Shown here: piece after piece, positions 1 through 5,737 of the stretch
Position numbering within the stretch: position 1 is the first letter of the stretch
Layout of the letters: every line of letters begins with the position of its first letter
Translations under genes and position numbers: made by a program
Assembly (NCBI GenBank): GCA_030039815.1
Contig: JASHUW010000121.1
Span: 1-5,818 of the forward strand
Source: Alphaproteobacteria bacterium
Lineage (GTDB): Bacteria; Pseudomonadota; Alphaproteobacteria; ATCC43930; CGMCC-115725
DNA length: 5,818 nt
Reading direction: 5' to 3'
The notes under the pieces: generated by a model
The model's database searches: none
Told to the model about the DNA's origin: nothing
The model's input: the letters and a program-made list of their open reading frames with translations, nothing else

Positions 1-1
1 C

Positions 2-529
2 GGCTTCGCGAAACGCCAGCGTTATTGGGCTCGCAAGGCCAACCAGCTGCGCCGGGAAATCCTCCGCCGCGCCTGGAACCGGGAAAAAGGCGTCTTTGTC
101 GGCGCGCTCGACGATTCCGAGCTCGACGCGAGCGTCCTGCGCATCGGCGAGATCGGATTGGTGGCGCAGACCGACCGGCGCTTCGTCGCCACGTGCGAGG
201 CGATCGGCACGCATCTGCTGCGCAATGGCCGGATCATGCGCTACACCGCCGACGACGATTTCGGCGCGCCCGTGACGGCGTTTCTCGCCTGCAACTTCTG
301 GTACATCGAGGCGCTGGCGGGAATCGGCCGGCGCGACGAGGCGCGCGAGCTCTTTCTCGATCTGCTCGACCGCCGCAATTCCTTCGGCCTCCTGTCCGAG
401 GACATCCACCCGGAGACCGGCGCGCTGTGGGGCAACTTCCCGCAAACCTACTCGATGGCGGGCATCATCAACGCGGCGACACGTTTGTCCGAGAAGTGGG
501 AGGACGTCTGGTGCCGCGTCTCGTCGTAG
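2..529 (+). CDS. Glycoside hydrolase family 15 protein (glucoamylase/trehalase type), 3' end only
   Basis: The reading frame is open from the window edge to TAG at 527-529, giving the last 175 residues of a protein whose family is usually around 600 residues; the start lies upstream. GH15 enzymes have an (alpha/alpha)6 barrel and invert alpha-glucosidic bonds (glucoamylase, or trehalase in some bacterial members). Visible family signatures are TADDDFG, then CNFWYIEALA with GRRDEARELF (a barrel helix), then LLSEDIHPETG and LWGNFPQTYS near the C-terminus. The Glu of LLSED (codon 398-400) sits where the family carries its second catalytic carboxylate. The gene overlaps otsA by 19 bp. A GH15 gene beside otsA is, from memory, a recurrent arrangement in alphaproteobacteria, which suggests a role in trehalose or alpha-glucan turnover. 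Whether the substrate is trehalose, maltodextrin or another glucoside cannot be told from this fragment. Confidence 0.88.
   Translation, partial: GFAKRQRYWARKANQLRREILRRAWNREKGVFVGALDDSELDASVLRIGEIGLVAQTDRRFVATCEAIGTHLLRNGRIMRYTADDDFGAPVTAFLACNFWYIEALAGIGRRDEARELFLDLLDRRNSFGLLSEDIHPETGALWGNFPQTYSMAGIINAATRLSEKWEDVWCRVSS
498..503 (+). promoter_or_regulatory. Ribosome binding site of otsA inside the GH15 gene
   Basis: GGGAGG lies 7 nt before the GTG at 511 and within the last codons of the GH15 gene. It decides the otsA start: the frame is open much further upstream, but that part is the out-of-frame shadow of GH15. The residues after this GTG read PRLVVVSNRV, the expected OtsA N-terminus. The position implies that ribosomes finishing GH15 could re-initiate on otsA. 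Confidence 0.75.
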
Positions 530-1941
530 TCTCCAACCGTGTGGCCGTCCCCGATCCCGAGGGGCCGCGCCTCGCCGGCGGACTTGCGGTAGCGGTCAAC
601 GCCGCCCTGAAGCATCGCGAGGGGTTGTGGTTCGGCTGGAGCGGGCAGATCAGCCGCGATGGCGTTGACAATCCCCCCGCCATCGTCGAGCGCCGGCAGC
701 GCAGCTTTGTGACGATCGATCTGTCGGAAAACGATTTCCAGGAATACTACAACGGTTTCGCCAACCGCGTGCTCTGGCCGATCCTGCACTACCGGATCGA
801 TCTCGCCGAGTTCACCTCGGTCGATCTCGGCGGCTATCTGCGGGTCAATGCCCGCTTCGCCGACGCGCTGTCGCGCTTCATCCGACCGGACGATTGGATC
901 TGGGTGCACGATTATCATCTGATGCCGCTGGCCAAGGAATTGCGGGTGCGCGGTCACGACAATCCGATCGGCTTCTTCCTCCATATCCCTTGCCCGCCGC
1001 CCGACATCCTGCTCGCGTTGCCGCAGCACAGCGAGACCGTCGGCGCGCTCAGCCATTACGATCTGGTCGGCACCCAGACCCAGCACGACGCCGACAATCT
1101 GCGGCAATATTTCGAGCTCCAGGGCGGCCAGTTCGGCGGCCGCAACCGCGCCTATTTCGACCTCGACGGCCGGCGCGTGAATTTGCGCTCGTTCCCGGTG
1201 GCGATCGCGACGCGGGTCTATGCCCGCACCGCCCGCACCGCGGTGCGCTCGGATTTCGCCAACGAAGTGCGCGACAGCCTCAACGGCAGAAGCCTGATTC
1301 TCGGCGTCGACCGGCTCGATTATTCGAAGGGCATCCCGCACCGCATCCAGGGTTTCGGCCAGTTCCTCGAGCAGTTTCCCCGCTGGCGGGGTCACATCAC
1401 CTATCTTCAGGTGACGCCGCAATCGCGCTCGGACGTGCCTGAATACGCCGACATCAACCAGACCGTGAACACGCTGATCGGCCAGATCAACGGCCGCTTC
1501 GGTGAGCCGGCCTGGACGCCGATCCGCTACGTCAACCGCGCCTATTCGCGCGCCTCGCTGGCCGCGCTCTACCGCATGGCGCGGGTCGGGCTGGTGACCC
1601 CGTTGCGCGACGGGATGAATCTCGTCGCCAAGGAGTATGTCGCGGCCCAGGACCCGGAAAATCCCGGCGTGCTGGTGCTGTCGCAGTTCGCCGGCGCGGC
1701 CGAGGAACTCGATGGAGGGATTATCATCAACCCGCTCGAACCCGAGGCGATGGCCGCGGCGATCGACACGGCGCTGCGGATGCCGCTCGCCGAGCGCCAG
1801 GCGCGCCACCGCCGCATGTACCGGCACCTCTCGGCGCATGATATCGACCGCTGGGCCGACTCGTTCCTCTCGGCGCTGATGGAGAGTCGCCAGCAGCCGC
1901 GGCTGTTCGACAATATCCGCCAACTTTTCGCGGTGCGCTGA
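511..1941 (+). CDS. otsA: Alpha,alpha-trehalose-phosphate synthase (UDP/GDP-glucose-dependent), GT20
   Basis: Cytoplasmic retaining glycosyltransferase that joins the glucose of a nucleotide-glucose donor to glucose-6-phosphate, giving trehalose-6-phosphate; OtsB then dephosphorylates it. The product is 476 residues, close to E. coli OtsA. Motifs in order: N-terminal VVVSNRV (3-11) and AGGLAV (from 22), which form the G6P/donor loop; YYNGFANRVLWP (79-90), with Y80 and W89 matching the G6P-contacting Tyr and Trp; WVHDYHL (131-137), with D134 in the acceptor site; FFLHIPCP (155-162), with H158; GVDRLDYSKG (265-274), with R268 and K273 matching the donor-phosphate-binding Arg/Lys pair; and LRDGMNLVAKEY (365-376), with D367 and E375. 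All catalytic and binding positions are present, so it should be active. The GTG start is fixed by the SD at 498-503 and the N-terminal motif. It overlaps GH15 by 19 bp. Trehalose made this way normally serves as an osmo- or desiccation protectant. No otsB lies downstream here. UDP- or GDP-glucose preference is not readable from the sequence. Confidence 0.97.
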   Translation: MPRLVVVSNRVAVPDPEGPRLAGGLAVAVNAALKHREGLWFGWSGQISRDGVDNPPAIVERRQRSFVTIDLSENDFQEYYNGFANRVLWPILHYRIDLAEFTSVDLGGYLRVNARFADALSRFIRPDDWIWVHDYHLMPLAKELRVRGHDNPIGFFLHIPCPPPDILLALPQHSETVGALSHYDLVGTQTQHDADNLRQYFELQGGQFGGRNRAYFDLDGRRVNLRSFPVAIATRVYARTARTAVRSDFANEVRDSLNGRSLILGVDRLDYSKGIPHRIQGFGQFLEQFPRWRGHITYLQVTPQSRSDVPEYADINQTVNTLIGQINGRFGEPAWTPIRYVNRAYSRASLAALYRMARVGLVTPLRDGMNLVAKEYVAAQDPENPGVLVLSQFAGAAEELDGGIIINPLEPEAMAAAIDTALRMPLAERQARHRRMYRHLSAHDIDRWADSFLSALMESRQQPRLFDNIRQLFAVR

Positions 1942-2006
1942 GCAAATTTCCTGCAACAAAATCCGCAACGGTTCGTCTCTATCGAAGGGGCTAGGGGCGA
2001 CGGGCA

Positions 2007-2570
2007 ATGGAACGCAAGCGATGGGAGACGGCGCTCCGCTGCCTGGAGATCGCGGTCCACCCGAACACCAGCGATGAAGAGATTGTCGCTGCCGTCAGGG
2101 GCTTTCAGCGGACTGCCGGCGAGACGCCGTTGACCGAGCTGTGCCGCGAATTCGCCGGTGCTCCCGGTCATCTCTTGAGCCGCCTCGACCAGCTCAACCG
2201 CGCCAACCTGGCGTTGCGCCGCAAGATCGACGACGTCGAGGCGGAGCGCGTCGCGGCGGTGCGCGATCTGCAGGCAGCCGAGCAACGGACGCGGGAAGTC
2301 GACAGCGAGCTGCTCGCGGCCGAGCACCGCGCCGATATCGCCGAGCAGCGGCTCGCCGAATTCCAGGGCGCCTATGGCCGGATTTCCGGCGGCCTGCGCG
2401 GCGAGAACGATGATCTGCGCCGTGCGCTCGACGAAGCGCGGCGCAACCTCGCGCAGCCCATCCACGAGCCCATCCGGCCGTTCCAGACCGCGCTCAACGC
2501 CGCGCTGCAACGCTCCGAGCCGTCGCCAGGCGTGCCCGCCGTGGCATACAACCGGCCGTGGACGGCGTGA
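2007..2570 (+). CDS. Hypothetical protein with a long heptad-repeat coiled coil
   Basis: 187 residues with no signal peptide or membrane segment; I do not recognise a named family. Residues 6-37 are predicted helical and contain a pattern (ALRCLEIAVHPNTSDEEI) reminiscent of the N-terminal helix-turn-helix of DUF2786-like proteins; this likeness is weak and by eye. Residues 56-119 form a regular coiled coil. The d positions are 56, 63, 70, 77, 84, 91, 98, 105, 112 and 119, and the a positions are 60, 67, 74, 81, 88, 95, 102, 109 and 116, mostly Leu/Ile/Val/Ala. Asn at a-position 67 is typical of parallel dimers. A shorter helix follows (128-149), then a Pro-rich tail ending in Trp-Thr-Ala. The ATG at 2007 has AGGGG at 1993-1997. 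Mostly G/C-ending codons and length support a real gene. It starts 65 bp after otsA on the same strand and may share its transcript; no terminator-like hairpin is visible between them. A structural or scaffold role is only an inference. Confidence 0.8.
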   Translation: MERKRWETALRCLEIAVHPNTSDEEIVAAVRGFQRTAGETPLTELCREFAGAPGHLLSRLDQLNRANLALRRKIDDVEAERVAAVRDLQAAEQRTREVDSELLAAEHRADIAEQRLAEFQGAYGRISGGLRGENDDLRRALDEARRNLAQPIHEPIRPFQTALNAALQRSEPSPGVPAVAYNRPWTA

Positions 2571-2571
2571 A

Positions 2572-3594
2572 TTACACACCCAGTCGGTAGAAGCGGGATG
2601 CGGTGCCGGCGAACAGATTGGCCTTTTCCGCAGCCGAGGCGCCGGAAGCCAGCCGCTTGAACGCGTTGAACAGCACCGGATAGCTGCACGCGCCTTTATC
2701 GACCGGGAAATTGCTCTCGAACATGCAGCGGCCGGCGCCGAAATCCTCAATGCACGCCTCGACATAGGGACGCCAGGCATTCGCCAACTCGCCCGATGAC
2801 GGCGGCAGCGGCCCGAGATGGAAGTCGAACGCGTTGACGATCATCGCCAGCCCGCCGAGCTTCACATAGACGTTGGGGCAGCGTGCCAGCTCCTTGATCG
2901 CGGCGCGCCAGACCGGGAACACCTCGCTGCGCTTGTAGGGCGGGACGGCGAGCGGTCCACCGAAATGGTTGAGCACGATCTTGGTCTCTGGCGCCTCGCG
3001 CGCCACCGCGGTCAGCGTCGGGATTTGCGGGTGGTATATCCACGCTTCGAAGGTGAGGTCATGCGCCGGCAGCCGCCTCATGCCGCGGCGGAAGGCCGGC
3101 TCCTCCATCAGCCCCGCGGTCGGCACATAGGACGAGCCGCTGATGATCGCCGGATCGTAGGCCGCGATCTGCCGGATGCCGCGAAACCGACCGCCGGCAG
3201 CGGCGATCTGACCTGCGAGCACGGCATCGAGATTGTCCAGCCGCAGATCGGCGAAGCTGACGATGCCGGCGCAAATCTTGGTCCGGCCGCCGCGCCGGTC
3301 GCCCTCCTCGGCGATCGCGCGCACGAACTCGCTCTCGCCGATGCAGCGAAACTCTTCCGGCCCGCTGGTGCGATAGCCCGAGCCGCATTGGATAAAGACG
3401 GTCGCGACGATGTTGTGCCCGGAGTTGCAATCGGCCAGCAGCTCGTCGAGCAGATAGCGGCTCCCGGGGTGATCCCACAAATGGTGGTGCGGATCGACGA
3501 TGGGCAGCTCCGGCTCGAGGATTTCCTCGGTGAGCTTGCCGAGCCATTCGCGACGCGGCAGCGGACGCGGATATTCCTTGGCTTGGACGGGCAT
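2572..3594 (-). CDS. Amidohydrolase family 2 protein (COG3618-type TIM-barrel metal-dependent hydrolase)
   Basis: 340 residues, a normal length for PF04909/COG3618 enzymes, which include lactonases (for example 2-pyrone-4,6-dicarboxylate or sugar lactones) and some decarboxylases. Visible motifs: the N-terminal metal-binding HxH in VDPHHHLWD (H36, H38) at the end of strand 1; FRGIRQ (137-142); the YHPQ segment (187-190); VLNHFGGP (207-214), with H210 in the family's conserved His position; and MFESNFPVDK (291-300), where D299 matches the terminal active-site Asp. The usual C-terminal helix with NLFAGTASRFYRL follows. No signal peptide, so cytoplasmic. The ATG (complement of 3592-3594) is supported by GGGAGG 5 nt upstream (complement of 3600-3605). 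It is divergent from the crotonase gene and convergent with the coiled-coil gene. The substrate is unknown; hydrolysis of a lactone or ring-derived acid in a catabolic route is a family-level inference. Confidence 0.93.
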   Translation of the reverse strand: MPVQAKEYPRPLPRREWLGKLTEEILEPELPIVDPHHHLWDHPGSRYLLDELLADCNSGHNIVATVFIQCGSGYRTSGPEEFRCIGESEFVRAIAEEGDRRGGRTKICAGIVSFADLRLDNLDAVLAGQIAAAGGRFRGIRQIAAYDPAIISGSSYVPTAGLMEEPAFRRGMRRLPAHDLTFEAWIYHPQIPTLTAVAREAPETKIVLNHFGGPLAVPPYKRSEVFPVWRAAIKELARCPNVYVKLGGLAMIVNAFDFHLGPLPPSSGELANAWRPYVEACIEDFGAGRCMFESNFPVDKGACSYPVLFNAFKRLASGASAAEKANLFAGTASRFYRLGV

Positions 3595-3696
3595 TTGATC
3601 CTCCCAGCTGATCGCGCGGATTTGACAGCGCTACGGGCTGGCGGCACGGTTCCGCAAATCCGTCGCGAAAGCAACCGGCCGCAGGAGCATACCGTC
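3595..3696. promoter_or_regulatory. Divergent intergenic control region, amidohydrolase/crotonase
   Basis: This 102-bp gap lies between two start codons facing away from each other, so it must hold promoters for both genes unless one is expressed from elsewhere. It contains both SD sequences: complement of 3600-3605 for the amidohydrolase, and AGGAG at 3683-3687, 9 nt before the crotonase ATG. On the plus strand a perfect TTGACA occurs at 3622-3627, but the hexamer 17 nt downstream (CACGGT, 3645-3650) is a poor -10. A short inverted pair GCGG/CCGC (3641-3655) is too weak to call an operator. No minus-strand promoter was recognised. Confidence 0.5.
3622..3650 (+). promoter_or_regulatory. Possible sigma-70 type promoter for the crotonase gene
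   Basis: TTGACA at 3622-3627 matches the -35 consensus exactly. With a 17-nt spacer the -10 would be CACGGT, which shares only the A at position 2 and the T at position 6 with TATAAT. High-GC alphaproteobacteria tolerate divergent -10 elements, so this stays a candidate only. Confidence 0.3.
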
Positions 3697-4503
3697 ATGT
3701 CCGACCCCTACGCCCGCTACACCCGCCTCAAGTTCGACCGGCCGCACCCCAAGGTGCTGCGGGTGACGATGGATAACGGGCGGATGAACACCGCCGACGA
3801 GGCGATGCACGCCGAGCTCGCCGAGATTTGGCACGACGTCGACCGCGACGAGAGCATCAACGTCGCCATCTTCACCGGTGCCGGCAAGGTGTTCTCGGCC
3901 GGTGGCGACTTCAACATGATCAAGAGCGCCACCGAGGACTTCAACGCGCGCGCCCGGCAATGGAAAGAGGCGCGCGACATGGTCTACGGCGTCATCAACT
4001 GCAACAAGCCGGTGGTCAGCGCGATGCGCGGCGTCGCGGTGGGCGCTGGGCTCGTCTGCGGCATGCTCGCCGACGTGTCGATCGCCACCAAGGACTGCCG
4101 CATCATCGACGGGCACACGCGGTTGGGCGTCGCCGCCGGCGACCACGCGGCGATCGTCTGGCCACTGCTCTGCGGCATGGCCAAAGCGAAGTACTACCTG
4201 CTGACCTGCGATCAGCTCTTGGGTGAAGAAGCCGAACGTATCGGATTGATAACATTTGCGGTCGACGACGATCAGCTCGAGGCGAAATCGATCGAAGTAG
4301 CGACCAAGCTGGCCGAAGGCGCGCAGAGCGCGATCCGCTGGACCAAAAGCGCGCTCAACAACTGGCTGCGCGCGATGGGGCCGACCTTCGACGCCTCGCT
4401 GGCGCTGGAATTCTTTGGCTTTGGTGGACCGGATGTGAAGGAAGGCCTTGCCTCGCATCTCGAAAAGCGCCGGCCCAACTTCCCGCCTGCTCCGCCGATC
4501 TGA
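3697..4503 (+). CDS. Crotonase-superfamily protein (enoyl-CoA hydratase/isomerase family), atypical active site
   Basis: 268 residues, the usual size for single-domain crotonases, which bind acyl-CoA thioesters and stabilise an enolate in an oxyanion hole. The fold is clear: an N-terminal beta segment VLRVTMDNGRMNTAD (20-34), the first oxyanion-hole segment GKVFSAGGDF (63-72), the second segment MRGVAVGAGLVCGMLADVSIA (110-130), and a C-terminal helical part with EGLASHLEKRRPNF (249-262). The two glutamates used by classical enoyl-CoA hydratases (rat numbering E144 and E164) align here with V120 and H140, so standard syn-hydration chemistry is unlikely. D149, H150 and H140 are the nearest polar candidates. 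The ATG at 3697 has AGGAG 9 nt upstream. The open frame extends far upstream to 2818, but that part is antisense to the amidohydrolase and is rejected. Its divergent neighbour suggests a shared catabolic pathway. Alternatives are an isomerase, a dehalogenase- or hydrolase-like crotonase, or a non-catalytic CoA binder. Confidence 0.93.
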   Translation: MSDPYARYTRLKFDRPHPKVLRVTMDNGRMNTADEAMHAELAEIWHDVDRDESINVAIFTGAGKVFSAGGDFNMIKSATEDFNARARQWKEARDMVYGVINCNKPVVSAMRGVAVGAGLVCGMLADVSIATKDCRIIDGHTRLGVAAGDHAAIVWPLLCGMAKAKYYLLTCDQLLGEEAERIGLITFAVDDDQLEAKSIEVATKLAEGAQSAIRWTKSALNNWLRAMGPTFDASLALEFFGFGGPDVKEGLASHLEKRRPNFPPAPPI

Positions 4504-4511
4504 TCGAACCG

Positions 4512-4533
4512 CTTGCACGTGCACGGCTGCAAG
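4512..4533. repeat. Inverted repeat with an embedded 10-bp palindrome between the crotonase and NTF2-like genes
   Basis: CTTGCA (4512-4517) and TGCAAG (4528-4533) are perfect inverted arms around a 10-nt loop. Overlapping the left arm is the perfect palindrome TGCACGTGCA (4514-4523). No T-run follows, so it does not look like an intrinsic terminator. It lies 26 bp before the NTF2-like start codon and could be a dimeric-regulator site or an mRNA hairpin. Confidence 0.4.
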
Positions 4534-4559
4534 ATCGGCAAAGGCCCGAGGAATTTGAT

Positions 4560-4940
4560 ATGGAAGACGGTGATATCCGAGCGGCCCTGGATCGCCACTG
4601 GGCCGCCTCCGATGCGAACGATTTTGAGGCGGAGCACGATATTTATCGAGAGGACGCGGTGCTCGAATATCCGCAATCGGGCGAGCGCATTCGCGGCCGG
4701 CGCCACATCCAGTCGTCTCGCGCCGCGCAGCCGAACCGGAAACGCTTTACGGTGCGGCGGATCATCGGTGCCGGGGACCTCTGGATCACCGAATTCGTCC
4801 TGACCTACGACGGGCAGCCGTCCTACACCGTGAGCATCATGGAGTTCCTCGACGGGAAAGTGGCGCGCGAAACCCAGTATTTCGGCGATCCGTTCGAGCC
4901 AGGGCCTTCGCGCGCGCAATGGGTGGAGCGGATGCTCTGA
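4560..4940 (+). CDS. Nuclear transport factor 2-like / SnoaL-like domain protein
   Basis: 126 residues, a typical length for the single-domain NTF2-like (cystatin-like alpha+beta cone) superfamily. The pattern fits the fold: N-terminal helices IRAALDRHWAASDANDFEAEHDIY (6-29), the loop DAVLEYPQSGERIRGRRHI (32-50) with the family's 'EYPQSGE.I.GR..I' signature, then strands around FTVRRIIGAG (63-72), WITEFVLTYDG (75-85) and YTVSIMEFLDGKVARETQYFGDPF (89-112). The fold forms a hydrophobic pocket; members include isomerases, dehydratases, cyclases and many ligand-binding proteins, so the reaction cannot be assigned. GAGGA at 4548-4552, 7 nt before the ATG, supports the start. It lies 56 bp after the crotonase on the same strand and overlaps the DNA glycosylase frame at its end. 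No signal peptide is seen. A role on the same small-molecule substrate as the crotonase is possible but inferred. Confidence 0.85.
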   Translation: MEDGDIRAALDRHWAASDANDFEAEHDIYREDAVLEYPQSGERIRGRRHIQSSRAAQPNRKRFTVRRIIGAGDLWITEFVLTYDGQPSYTVSIMEFLDGKVARETQYFGDPFEPGPSRAQWVERML

Positions 4941-5545
4941 AGCCTGGCCGCCGACCACCGCTGGCTCGCGCGCAGCTGCCAACCGATACGGCCTCTCTCG
5001 CCCGCTATCTCATCGGCAAGACATTGGTGCGGAAGCTGCCGGAAGGCGTCGTCAGCGGTCGTATTGTTGAGACGGAGGCTTATGTCGTCGGCGATGCTGC
5101 CGGGCACGCCTACCGCGGGATGACCCGGCGCAATCGCTCGCTGTTTCTCGAGCCGGGGTACGCATACGTCTACCTCGCCTACGGTAGCTCTCACATGCTG
5201 AACGTCTCCAGCGAGAGGACCGGAATCGGAGCCGGCGTGCTCATCAGGGCGCTCGAACCGCTCGATGGCATCCCGATCATGCAGCACAATCGCGGCATCG
5301 GGCGCTTGCGCGACCTGGCGCGAGGCCCAGGCCGGCTGACCGCGGCGCTGCGGATCGATCGTCGGCTCGATGGGATCGATCTTTGCCGCGAAGGTCAGCT
5401 CTGGCTGAGCGGCGATGACAGCGAACCGGGCGAAATCGGCGAGAGCATAAGGATCGGCATCGCGCGGGAAGCGGAGCGACTGCTGCGATTTTACCTCCGG
5501 GACAGTCCGTTCGTCAGTGGTCCCAGGTCACTCAACGTCCGCTAA
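4919..5545 (+). CDS. mpg: 3-methyladenine DNA glycosylase, AAG/MPG family
   Basis: Base-excision repair enzyme that removes alkylated purines (3-methyladenine, hypoxanthine and related bases) by flipping the nucleotide and cleaving the N-glycosidic bond. The 208 residues match the whole AAG domain (PF02245): RYLIGKTLVRKL (29-40), GRIVETEAY (47-55), AAGHAYRGMTRRN (60-72), YVYLAYGSSHMLNVSS (83-98), LIRALEP (108-114), ARGPGRLTAAL (near 135-145) and LRFYLRDSPFVSG at the C-terminus. E53 aligns with the catalytic Glu125 of human AAG, Y55 with the intercalating Tyr127, H63 with His136, Y85 with Tyr159 and N95 with the base-discriminating Asn169, so all key residues are present. The ATG at 4919 overlaps the NTF2-like gene by 22 bp. 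It has no convincing SD sequence, and no other ATG/GTG/TTG occurs in frame before the domain, so the start is somewhat uncertain and expression may depend on coupling to the upstream gene. By eye it uses rather more A/T-ending codons than otsA. Confidence 0.93.
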   Translation: MGGADALKPGRRPPLARAQLPTDTASLARYLIGKTLVRKLPEGVVSGRIVETEAYVVGDAAGHAYRGMTRRNRSLFLEPGYAYVYLAYGSSHMLNVSSERTGIGAGVLIRALEPLDGIPIMQHNRGIGRLRDLARGPGRLTAALRIDRRLDGIDLCREGQLWLSGDDSEPGEIGESIRIGIAREAERLLRFYLRDSPFVSGPRSLNVR

Positions 5546-5681
5546 TCGGGCGAGACGAGGGGCTGCGCCGCGATCCCAATGGCCGTCGCCTAGTCGACCC
5601 GAGACCTTTGGAAGCTTGTTAAGAACAGCGGCTGCAGCGGCGCAAGCGGCCGGTTCGCGCGTTGGCGGGAAGCCGAGGTCA

Positions 5682-5710
5682 TTGACCCCGTCATCGGTTC
5701 GGCCGAACCT
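5682..5710 (+). promoter_or_regulatory. Possible promoter of the flavin oxidoreductase gene
   Basis: TTGACC (5682-5687) is five of six to the -35 consensus. With a 17-nt spacer the -10 would be GAACCT (5705-5710), weak except for the A at position 2 and the T at position 6. Transcription would begin near 5717, leaving a leader of about 20 nt with the SD at 5727-5731. Its overlap with the palindrome 5696-5709 makes it more interesting than the hexamers alone. Confidence 0.3.
5696..5709. promoter_or_regulatory. Perfect 14-bp palindrome, candidate repressor operator
   Basis: GGTTCGGCCGAACC is a perfect dyad with no central gap. It ends 28 bp before the oxidoreductase ATG and covers the spacer and -10 area of the promoter candidate, where a dimeric repressor of the TetR/MarR/GntR kind would block transcription. 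A hairpin reading (5-bp stem, GGCC loop) is possible, but no T-run follows, so a terminator is less likely. Confidence 0.45.
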
Positions 5711-5737
5711 TCCTCCAACCAGACACGGAGGAAGGCC

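Larger units (their letters stand above)
5546..5737. other. Intergenic region before the flavin oxidoreductase gene
   Basis: 192 bp with no supportable gene; the frames that cross it have Arg/Ala/Pro-rich, low-complexity translations. AGCGGC occurs three times at 9-bp spacing (5627, 5636, 5645), perhaps only compositional. The right end carries a promoter-like element and a 14-bp palindrome, described separately. No clear intrinsic terminator for the glycosylase gene was found. Confidence 0.6.

Noticed and set aside
25..510. Upstream extension of the otsA frame
   Set aside because: This stretch is the GH15 3' end read in another frame; GH15 signatures appear in the other frame and the OtsA N-terminus is at 511.
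1942..2006. Searched for a terminator or promoter between otsA and the coiled-coil gene
   Set aside because: No stem-loop with a T-run, and CTCTAT at 1977-1982 lacks a matching -35 at the proper distance.
448..2007. Long open frame antisense to otsA (519 codons)
   Set aside because: Shadow of the high-GC otsA gene: otsA carries every GT20 motif, while the antisense translation is Arg/Ala/Asp-rich with no recognisable domain.
3641..3655. GCGG/CCGC inverted pair in the divergent control region
   Set aside because: Only four-base arms in G/C-rich sequence; too weak to claim as an operator.
2818..3696. In-frame upstream extension of the crotonase frame (about 290 extra codons)
   Set aside because: It is antisense to the amidohydrolase, whose strand has clear motifs and an SD. 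The crotonase domain begins at the SD-supported ATG at 3697, and the extension resembles no protein I recognise.
3631..4524. Long open frame antisense to the crotonase
   Set aside because: Mirror frame of a high-GC gene whose plus-strand product is clearly a crotonase; the antisense translation is rich in Arg, Ala, Val and His with no motif.
5627..5650. AGCGGC repeated three times at 9-bp spacing (5627, 5636, 5645)
   Set aside because: A six-base G/C-rich unit repeated three times in high-GC DNA can arise by chance; intervening bases are not conserved and no known site is recognised.
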